Below are positions 43,872 through 49,837 of a DNA stretch of 49,837 nucleotides, one piece after another. The translations under genes were made by a program, and so were the position numbers. The notes beneath the pieces were generated by a model that was not told where the DNA came from, did not search any database, and worked only from the letters and a program-made list of their open reading frames with translations. Positions within the stretch are counted from its first letter, which is position 1. Every line of letters starts with the position of its first letter. The DNA comes from an uncultured Eubacteriales bacterium (GTDB lineage Bacteria > Bacillota > Clostridia > UBA1381 > UBA9506): positions 1-49,837 of the forward strand of contig CASGBM010000017.1 in NCBI GenBank assembly GCA_949299615.1. Reading direction: 5' to 3'.

Positions 43872-44699
43872 TTATGAATGAAATCGTTTATGACATACGA
43901 TTTTTTCCAATATCAGCACGCCTTCATATAACAGCGCAGCAAGCACTGCAAGAATGATTACGCTTGCCATTACCAAATCCAGCTGAAACACCTGTCCTCC
44001 ATAAACAATTAAATAACCCAAACCTGCTTTGGAAACCAAAAATTCCCCCGCTATAACGCCCACCAAGGACAAACCAATGTTTATCTTTAAAGAATTAAAC
44101 AAGGTGGGAAGATTGGCAGGAAAAACAATTTTAGAAAATATTTGGGACTTGCTGGCTCCAAATGTTTTTGCCATTTTAACCATTTCCCGGTCTGTTTGCA
44201 AGTAGCCGTTTAAAAGCTCTAAAATGGTGACAATCAGCGATATAGCAAGCGCCATTACAATAATCGCCTGCATGCCGGCGCCGACCCAAATGATAATAAC
44301 CGGTCCCAGCGCAATTTTTGGCAGACTGTTTAAAATGACAAGGTACGGCTCGCTGATTTTTGATAATGTATCCGACCACCATAAAAGTGTAGCACAAACC
44401 ATTCCAAGTCCCACACCAAGCAGAAAACCGACCATAGTTTCAAAACAAGTTACGCCTAAATGCATTAACAAACCATTTGAAGATAAGTTTAAAAAGGTTT
44501 TTACAATTCTGGACGGCTGGCTGGTAATAAAGCTGTCAATGAATCCTGCATTGGCTCCGATTTCCCACAGCGCCAAAAGAACAATTAAAATAAGAATTCG
44601 CGCTGTTAGGATTCCATATTTTTTATATGTAGTGCGTTTTAAATATTGTTTTCGCTCATCCGACAGCGCCGCCAACGTCACCTTTTTTTCTTTAAACAT
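43872..44699 (-). CDS. ABC transporter permease (SsuC/TauC-like)
   Basis: A 275-residue inner-membrane permease with about six helices and the BPD_transp_1 EAA-loop region M-A-K-T-F-G-A-S-K-S-Q-I-F-S-K-I-V-F-P-A. The end has L-A-A-L-L-Y-E-G-V-L-I-L-E-K. The ATG at 44699 has GGAAGGAG ahead, inside the end of the ATPase gene, giving an 8-bp overlap; the frame is open 22 codons upstream but without a ribosome binding site. Confidence 0.92.
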   Translation of the reverse strand: MFKEKKVTLAALSDERKQYLKRTTYKKYGILTARILILIVLLALWEIGANAGFIDSFITSQPSRIVKTFLNLSSNGLLMHLGVTCFETMVGFLLGVGLGMVCATLLWWSDTLSKISEPYLVILNSLPKIALGPVIIIWVGAGMQAIIVMALAISLIVTILELLNGYLQTDREMVKMAKTFGASKSQIFSKIVFPANLPTLFNSLKINIGLSLVGVIAGEFLVSKAGLGYLIVYGGQVFQLDLVMASVIILAVLAALLYEGVLILEKIVCHKRFHS

Positions 44700-45459
44700 G
44701 GACGTCCAGCTCCTTCCATATGAGATTAAAATAACGGCTGAAGCTTTCTTCCTCTCGGCAGGCAAGCGGAGTTCTATTTTTCAGATTTTCAAATTGCACT
44801 GTATGAATTCCTTTTAATTGCGCCGGACGTTTAGTAAAAACAATAATACGGTCCGACATACTAATTGCCTCTGGAATGTCATGCGTAACCATAACCGTTG
44901 TTTTGTTCTCTTTTTTAATAATTTGGTACACATCGTCGCCAACCGAAAGACGTGTTTGATAATCCAAAGCGGAAAATGCTTCATCTAAAAGCAAAATATC
45001 CGGTTTTGCAACAAGCGTTCGTATCAGTGCAACACGCTGCCGCATCCCTCCGGACAACTGCGCGGGATAGTTATCTTTAAACTCATAAAGCCCATAGGTT
45101 TTCAGCAATTCATCTGCATAGGCCTTGGTTGCTTCGTTTACTTCTCCGCGAATTTCAAGCCCCAGCAGCACGTTTTTATAAATGGTTCTCCATTCCAGCA
45201 AATTATCATTTTGCAGCATATATCCGATTTTTGAAGAAATGCCTTTCATGGGTTCTCCTTCTACCAGCACCTCACCGGAACTGGGTGCAAGCAAGCCGCT
45301 GATAATGGAAAGCAGCGTAGATTTTCCGCAGCCGCTCGGACCTACCAGGCTCACAAACTCCCCCTTTTCTACCGAAAAGCTAACGTCTGTAATCGCATCA
45401 ATTTCTCCTGTTGTATCCTGATATTTCATGCAAATATGTTTTATATCAAGCGCACTCAA
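44692..45459 (-). CDS. ABC transporter ATP-binding protein (SsuB/TauB-like)
   Basis: A 255-residue ATPase with Walker A G-P-S-G-C-G-K-S-T, the signature L-S-G-G-M-R-Q-R-V, Walker B I-L-L-L-D-E-A-F-S-A-L-D and switch His in V-T-H-D-I-P-E-A. It energises the adjacent permease. I choose a TTG start at 45459, 8 nt after GAGAGG; the GTG three codons upstream overlaps that ribosome binding site. First gene of the operon. No TPP or other riboswitch is visible upstream, which argues weakly against a thiamine-precursor role. Confidence 0.92.
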   Translation of the reverse strand: MSALDIKHICMKYQDTTGEIDAITDVSFSVEKGEFVSLVGPSGCGKSTLLSIISGLLAPSSGEVLVEGEPMKGISSKIGYMLQNDNLLEWRTIYKNVLLGLEIRGEVNEATKAYADELLKTYGLYEFKDNYPAQLSGGMRQRVALIRTLVAKPDILLLDEAFSALDYQTRLSVGDDVYQIIKKENKTTVMVTHDIPEAISMSDRIIVFTKRPAQLKGIHTVQFENLKNRTPLACREEESFSRYFNLIWKELDVHV

Positions 45460-45585
45460 AGATACCACCTCTCTTTTCTAACTCTCATAGTATCATTATA
45501 TTGCGCACACTTTGTTTTGGTGATGAATTCTGTCAATAAGACTCGCAAAACAAGATTGCTTTTAGCGGATTGGCAACCTTAAAAA

Positions 45586-45635
45586 AGCAAATAGGCTGAC
45601 GGTTTTCCAACTTAAAAACCGTCAGCCTGTTTGCT
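45586..45635 (-). terminator. Terminator of the aldo/keto reductase operon
   Basis: A 21-bp stem with one wobble pair (45586-45606 with 45615-45635; core GGCTGACGGTTTT) followed on the minus strand by TTTTTT. It ends the ftsH-to-reductase gene chain. Confidence 0.88.
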
Positions 45636-45679
45636 GCATTAGATATTCACTTTTCAATTCCATTCACTTTCACTGCTGC

Positions 45680-46813
45680 CTAGCCTAATTTATCATAAAC
45701 CTCCTGGATGTTAGCAAGCCGTTCCGGGATATGGATAGACTGCGGACAATTTTGCTGGCATTTTCCGCATTTTACACAGTTTTCCATTTTTTTTGATTTT
45801 GGCAGTTTTTCTAATTTTTCTTTCCATTTCCCGCCATCTTTTTCTTCTACATACTTATTGTACAGCCGAAACATTTCTGGAATATCTACTCCCATCGGGC
45901 AATCCATACAATACCGGCAGCCGGTGCACGGCACAATATCTTTTTTCCGATATGCCTCTACCGCCTGTGCAATGATTTCATACTCTTTTGGGGAAAGCGG
46001 CTGAAAATCAGATAACGTCGCGACATTATCTTTCACCTGCTCCATCGTAGACATTCCGCTCAAAACTGTCATGACATTCGGAAGGCTGGCAGCATAGCGA
46101 ATTGCCCAAGAAGCAACGCTCTTATCCGGCCGGGCGGCGCGAAACAATTCATTTGCTTTTTCACAGGGATTTGCCAGTGTTCCGCCGCGAACAGGTTCCA
46201 TGACGATACATGGGATTCCATTTTCTTCTAAAACCTGATATTGCCCCTTGGCATCCTGCATTTCCCAATCCAGATAATTCAGCTGGATTTGCGCCACATC
46301 CCAAGGATATTTCTTCACAATTGCCTCCAGCACCTGCGGCGTATCATGAAACGAAAAACCAATTTTCCGGATTTTCCCTTGCTTTCTTAACTCCTGTAAA
46401 TATTCATATACGCCAAGTTTGATGCATTTTTGAAATTTTTCCGCATTAAGGGCGTGCATTAAATAAAAATCAAAATACTCCACCTGACATTTTTCAAACT
46501 GCTCCGTAATTACCCGGCGCATCGCCTCTGGGGTATCCGCCATCCACACAGGATACTTAGTCGTAAGACAATAGCTTTCCCTTGGATATTTTTTCAGTGC
46601 CGAACCAATAAAAGACTCGGATTCTCCATCATGATACATGTAAGCGGTATCAAAATAATTTACGCCATGATTATAAGCATAATCTACAATATTTTGCGCC
46701 GCCTCACTGTCTATAACCTCTTTTCCCCCATCCTTTCGTGTTGGAAAACGCATGCAGCCAAGCCCTAAAAGCGAAATCATCTGGCCGCTTCCTTTATATG
46801 CCTTTTTTAACAT
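45680..46813 (-). CDS. Aldo/keto reductase with C-terminal 4Fe-4S domain
   Basis: A 377-residue oxidoreductase. Residues 1 to about 280 form the AKR barrel (G-L-G-C-M-R-F-P, Y-F-D-T-A-Y-M-Y-H-D with catalytic Asp/Tyr, F-Y-L-M-H-A). The C-terminal segment has two ferredoxin-like clusters, C-T-G-C-R-Y-C-M-D-C-P and C-V-K-C-G-K-C-Q-Q-N-C-P, so electrons may come from ferredoxin. Such fused reductases are common in anaerobic Clostridia, substrate unknown. The ATG at 46813 follows GAGGAGAAG and overlaps the preceding gene by 20 bp. Confidence 0.92.
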   Translation of the reverse strand: MLKKAYKGSGQMISLLGLGCMRFPTRKDGGKEVIDSEAAQNIVDYAYNHGVNYFDTAYMYHDGESESFIGSALKKYPRESYCLTTKYPVWMADTPEAMRRVITEQFEKCQVEYFDFYLMHALNAEKFQKCIKLGVYEYLQELRKQGKIRKIGFSFHDTPQVLEAIVKKYPWDVAQIQLNYLDWEMQDAKGQYQVLEENGIPCIVMEPVRGGTLANPCEKANELFRAARPDKSVASWAIRYAASLPNVMTVLSGMSTMEQVKDNVATLSDFQPLSPKEYEIIAQAVEAYRKKDIVPCTGCRYCMDCPMGVDIPEMFRLYNKYVEEKDGGKWKEKLEKLPKSKKMENCVKCGKCQQNCPQSIHIPERLANIQEVYDKLG

Positions 46814-47306
46814 AAACCTCTTCTCCTCTCTCATTTACCAAGCAGTCAATTTCATCCATTGATGGTATTTCAAACATGAAATCAAACCGCTTCAGCATAT
46901 CCTCATCAATTATGTATTCCCGCCTTTGTGAATCCAAAAGCAAACGGTTCCTCTCGAGCAAACGTGCCCGCCGCAGTTTTTCAGGCACATCAAAATAACA
47001 AAGCAATGTCAAAATATTACGCGTTTGAAAATACTGCAATGCCCAATTCCTCTCATCTCTTCTCCAAAAACCGCTGTCAATCATCACATCCAAACCGAGC
47101 CCAACCAATTGCTCCGCCTGTCCAAATAAAAAGCGCAAGCACTTTTTCTTCACCTCATTATGCCGTTTGCCCAGACAGGAATCAAACAGTGTCAGCATTA
47201 AATCGTCACAGGACAGCAGCACAGCCTTCTTTTTCTTTCTCTGTTCTTTTGCAAAATGTGTTTTTCCGCTTGCTATTTTTCCGCACAAAAGCCATACTTT
47301 AGCCAA
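46794..47306 (-). CDS. P-loop kinase-like ATP-binding protein
   Basis: A protein of about 170 residues with a Walker A loop L-L-C-G-K-I-A-S-G-K-T-H-F at the N-terminus, then D-D-L-M-L-T-L-F, a D-S-G-F-W-R-R-D-E-R segment and an Arg-rich lid (K-L-R-R-A-R-L-L-E-R-N). This layout fits the AAA_33 / zeta-toxin-like or small-molecule kinase group, with unknown substrate. No ATG is available at the 5' end: a TTG at 47306, 8 nt after AAAGGTG, is preferred over a GTG at 47315 that overlaps that ribosome binding site. It overlaps both neighbours, so it is translated as part of the chain. Confidence 0.75.
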   Translation of the reverse strand: MAKVWLLCGKIASGKTHFAKEQRKKKKAVLLSCDDLMLTLFDSCLGKRHNEVKKKCLRFLFGQAEQLVGLGLDVMIDSGFWRRDERNWALQYFQTRNILTLLCYFDVPEKLRRARLLERNRLLLDSQRREYIIDEDMLKRFDFMFEIPSMDEIDCLVNERGEEVYVKKGI

Positions 47307-47832
47307 CGATTTCACACCTTTCGGAAAAAATACCCGCTTTTTTCAAGCCCACTACAACCAACGGGATCAAAATAAATTGGCTTGCCACTCCCGGCAAGCC
47401 ATAAACAACGGAACTCATGAAAAAAATTTGAATGGTATAGGTTCCTCCGCTAAAGCCGAGCAGGACCGCATTTGCGATTCCGTTTACCAATCTGCCTGAG
47501 ACCATCGCCAAAAATAACGACAGCGGCAAATTCCATTTTTTCACACACAACCCGCTTACTACACCGTATGCACCCAGTTCTAAACACATTGCCACAGCAG
47601 TCGGAAAAATCGGTGGCCGCCCAAACAGGAAGGTACAAATGAGAGGAACAATAATCCCGCAAAAACCGCCATAGTGCCAGCCGCATAAAATACCGCACAA
47701 CAGTACAGGAAGGTGCATAGGCAAAAAAATTGTCCCCAGCTGCTGATTGCGCATAAACACCTGCGGCAGCAGTATGCCAAGCGCAATACACACTGCCGCC
47801 ATAACTAAAGTTTTAATTTGATTTCTCTTCAC
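47299..47832 (-). CDS. ECF transporter S component
   Basis: A 177-residue hydrophobic protein with about five to six helices and the S-component start A-A-V-C-I-A-L-G-I-L-L-P, then H-L-P-V-L-L-C-G-I-L-C-G and later N-A-V-L-L-G-F. S components bind a vitamin or similar substrate and use the shared EcfAAT module, which is not in the window. A GTG at 47832 follows GGAGG by 9 nt, within the end of ftsH (20-bp overlap), and is preferred over an ATG ten codons upstream. The substrate is unknown; the neighbouring kinase may phosphorylate it. Confidence 0.8.
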   Translation of the reverse strand: MKRNQIKTLVMAAVCIALGILLPQVFMRNQQLGTIFLPMHLPVLLCGILCGWHYGGFCGIIVPLICTFLFGRPPIFPTAVAMCLELGAYGVVSGLCVKKWNLPLSLFLAMVSGRLVNGIANAVLLGFSGGTYTIQIFFMSSVVYGLPGVASQFILIPLVVVGLKKAGIFSERCEIVG

Positions 47833-49669
47833 CTTGGTGCTCCTCCACATGCTTCTCATGGTTTAATATTTGCATAAATTCTTCTCCTGTAATTGTTTCT
47901 TTTTCCAATAAATATTCTGCCAGTTCATGTAGTTTGGATATATTCTGCTGTAAAATATCCCGAGCCTTTTGGTGGGCAGATTTAATTAAAGACAAAACCT
48001 CAAGGTCTATTTTTTCCGCAGTGCCTGCCGAACAAGCCAAAGCAGATTCTCCGCTGAGGTATTGATTTGTCACTGTTTCTAACGCCATCATATCAAACGC
48101 TTCGCTCATTCCAAGCCTGGTAACCATAGAGCGCGCAATTTTTGTTGCCTGCTCAATATCATTTGAAGCGCCGGACGTAAATGTGCCGAATATAATCTCT
48201 TCCGCTGCACGACCGCCTGTCAGCGTTGCAATTTTATTAAATGCCTCCTCGCGGCTCATTAAAACACGTTCCCCCTCTTCCACTTGCATGGTATATCCCA
48301 ACGCGCCGGAAGTACGAGGTATAATCGTAATTTTATGCACAGGCGCAGACTCTGTCTGCATTGCCGCCACCAAGGCGTGACCAATCTCATGGTAAGCTAC
48401 AATTTGTTTTTCGCGGGAAGAAATGACTGCACTCTTTCGTTGATATCCGGCAATTACAACTTCTATGGATTCTTCCAAATCACTCTGGGATACTGCATCT
48501 CGTCCGCACTTTACTGCTCTTAGGGCCGCCTCGTTTATAATATTTGCCAGTTCTGCTCCCGAAGCGCCGGAGGTAGCTCTTGCCAATGCTTGATAATCAA
48601 TATTTTGCTCTGTAATAATATTTTTGGCATGTACTCTTAAAATAGCTTCTCTTCCCGCCAAGTCCGGCAATTCTACCGGGATTCTCCGGTCAAACCGTCC
48701 AGGCCGCAACAATGCTTTATCCAAAGTTTCCGGACGGTTGGTGGCAGCTAAAATCACAACCCCTTTTTTCCCGTCAAAACCATCCATTTCCGTTAATAGC
48801 TGGTTAAGCGTTTGCTCACGTTCATCATTGGTCCCTATTGTCCCGTTATCTCTGGATTTTCCTATGGTATCAATTTCATCAATAAAAACAATACATGGCG
48901 CCTTTTCCTGCGCCTGCTGGAACAAATCGCGCACCTTTGCCGCACCCATGCCGACAAACATTTCTACAAATTCTGAACCGGATATTGAAAAAAACGGAAC
49001 ATCCGCTTCTCCGGCAACTGCTCGCGCCAAAAGTGTTTTTCCTGTTCCCGGAGGACCCACTAAAAGAGCTCCCTTCGGCAAGGTTGCTCCAATTTTAGTA
49101 TATTTTTTCGGATCGTGCAAAAAATCCACAATCTCTTTGAGTGCTTCTTTTGCTTCATCTTCTCCGGCAACGTCTGCAAATGTCTTCCCCGTTTGTGCCT
49201 GCACATAAATTTTGGCATTGCTTTTACCAAACTGCATCGCATTCGGACCGCCCATCCGTTTTTGCAAAGAACGCATCATCAATTGTCCCAAAAGGAAAAA
49301 TACAACAATTGGCAACACCCAGCTCAAAATAAAACTGAGCAGCGGTGAATTTTCTTTTGGTATCACTTTTCCAAACTGCGCTCCGGCATCTTTTAATCGG
49401 TTCGTCAAGTCCGGATCATCCATGACTCCCGTTACAAATAGATTTTGTCCTTCTTCATCATTTGTTACAAAAGCTATCTGATTGTCCTGCACTTCAACAA
49501 TTTTAACATTTTTATTTTCAATCTGTGTCAGGAAAAAATCATATTCAACTTGTTGAAATTGATTTTTCGTCATCATTGGAAAAAGCAATGCATTCATAAC
49601 CATTAAAACAAGTAAGGCAATAATATAAAAATAAATAATCGGTTTTTTAGGTGATTTTATCTTATCCAT
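47813..49669 (-). CDS. ftsH: ATP-dependent zinc metalloprotease FtsH
   Basis: A 618-residue membrane AAA+ protease that degrades membrane and regulatory proteins. Two membrane helices flank an extracellular domain (about 10-30 and 105-130). The AAA module has G-P-P-G-T-G-K-T, F-I-D-E-I-D-T-I-G-K and the second-region R-P-G-R-F-D-R-R. The zinc site is H427-E428-I-G-H431, with a later conserved Asp. The pore loop reads F-V-G-M-G-A. The ATG follows GGAGG. Unusually, it heads a chain with an ECF transporter, kinase and reductase rather than tilS/hpt. Confidence 0.96.
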   Translation of the reverse strand: MDKIKSPKKPIIYFYIIALLVLMVMNALLFPMMTKNQFQQVEYDFFLTQIENKNVKIVEVQDNQIAFVTNDEEGQNLFVTGVMDDPDLTNRLKDAGAQFGKVIPKENSPLLSFILSWVLPIVVFFLLGQLMMRSLQKRMGGPNAMQFGKSNAKIYVQAQTGKTFADVAGEDEAKEALKEIVDFLHDPKKYTKIGATLPKGALLVGPPGTGKTLLARAVAGEADVPFFSISGSEFVEMFVGMGAAKVRDLFQQAQEKAPCIVFIDEIDTIGKSRDNGTIGTNDEREQTLNQLLTEMDGFDGKKGVVILAATNRPETLDKALLRPGRFDRRIPVELPDLAGREAILRVHAKNIITEQNIDYQALARATSGASGAELANIINEAALRAVKCGRDAVSQSDLEESIEVVIAGYQRKSAVISSREKQIVAYHEIGHALVAAMQTESAPVHKITIIPRTSGALGYTMQVEEGERVLMSREEAFNKIATLTGGRAAEEIIFGTFTSGASNDIEQATKIARSMVTRLGMSEAFDMMALETVTNQYLSGESALACSAGTAEKIDLEVLSLIKSAHQKARDILQQNISKLHELAEYLLEKETITGEEFMQILNHEKHVEEHQGEEKSN

Positions 49670-49756
49670 AAACTAAACCTCCACATCAAAATAATGTGAC
49701 CCATTTCATATTTTACCGCAGCATATGTTTTATACATTGTTATTTAATGACTGCTG

Positions 49757-49808
49757 AACAATTCTGAAACGCAGCCGCATAGCGGTTTGTAAGCGTTTCA
49801 GAATTGTT
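49757..49808. repeat. 16-bp perfect inverted repeat upstream of ftsH
   Basis: AACAATTCTGAAACGC (49757-49772) is mirrored by GCGTTTCAGAATTGTT (49793-49808), enclosing a small CCGC/GCGG stem (49775-49778 with 49782-49785). It lies about 90 bp upstream of ftsH. It may be a terminator of an unseen neighbour or a regulatory hairpin in the ftsH leader. Confidence 0.7.
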
Positions 49809-49837
49809 TAGGTGCAAGGTTTTTGTGCTTTTTTTGC

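Noticed and set aside
45460-45585. TPP riboswitch ahead of the ABC importer
   Set aside because: The conserved CTGAGA and ACCTGA-type motifs are absent.

Overview
The window is chromosomal DNA of a low-to-mid GC, Gram-positive, endospore-forming member of the Clostridia, probably a host-associated anaerobe. This is inferred from gene content. There is a spoIVFA/spoIVFB-type pair, an FtsK/SpoIIIE translocase, a ComEA-like protein, an L28 protein with two Cys pairs, a Clostridia-style single-chain PurL, S-layer homology (SLH) domains, radical-SAM and ferredoxin-type enzymes, and Gram-positive ribosome binding sites. No species can be named from the sequence alone.

Bases 1-5250 are an AT-rich accessory segment. 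It holds a lipoprotein, a fragment of an SLH protein, a decayed IS3-family insertion sequence, and the recombination end of a Tn916/Tn1549-like integrative element. That end consists of an attenuator-like leader with stacked short ORFs, a sigma-70-region-4-like protein, an excisionase-like protein and a tyrosine integrase. The integrase ends about 190 bp from the 3' end of a tRNA-Arg(CCT) gene, the probable attachment site. A second, truncated tRNA-Arg(CCT)-like 5' half lies next to it.

Bases 5500-15700 hold a neurotransmitter:sodium symporter, an AraC regulator divergent from a uroporphyrinogen-decarboxylase-like protein, a membrane protein/HTH pair under a near-perfect 21-bp inverted-repeat operator, a fusion of a TIM-barrel sugar-isomerase-like domain to an acyl-CoA synthetase, a YdcF protein, the spoIVF pair, and a small uncharacterised protein.

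Bases 16000-28600, nearly all minus strand, are housekeeping: an FAD oxidoreductase, hemW, lepA, a purine nucleoside phosphorylase, purL, a histidine phosphatase, rpmB, a frameshifted G5/3D cell-wall protein and comEA. Between rpmB and the phosphatase lies a gene-free, hairpin-packed element of about 313 bp (26093-26405). It is bounded by identical 23-bp palindromes and contains a perfect 47-bp tandem duplication. It is the best candidate here for something undescribed.

Bases 28880-36110 (plus strand) carry ftsK, ygiQ, folD and the kduI-kduD pair for uronate catabolism. Bases 36300-40040 (minus) carry a secreted SLH-serpin and a VanRS-like two-component system. Bases 40170-42750 are an ArsR-controlled heavy-metal efflux operon (arsR, HMA chaperone, P1B ATPase) with a clear promoter and operator. 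Bases 42810-45460 encode a nitrate/sulfonate/thiamine-precursor-type ABC importer. Bases 45680-49669 form a chain of overlapping genes: ftsH, an ECF S-component, a P-loop kinase-like protein and an aldo/keto reductase with an iron-sulfur tail.
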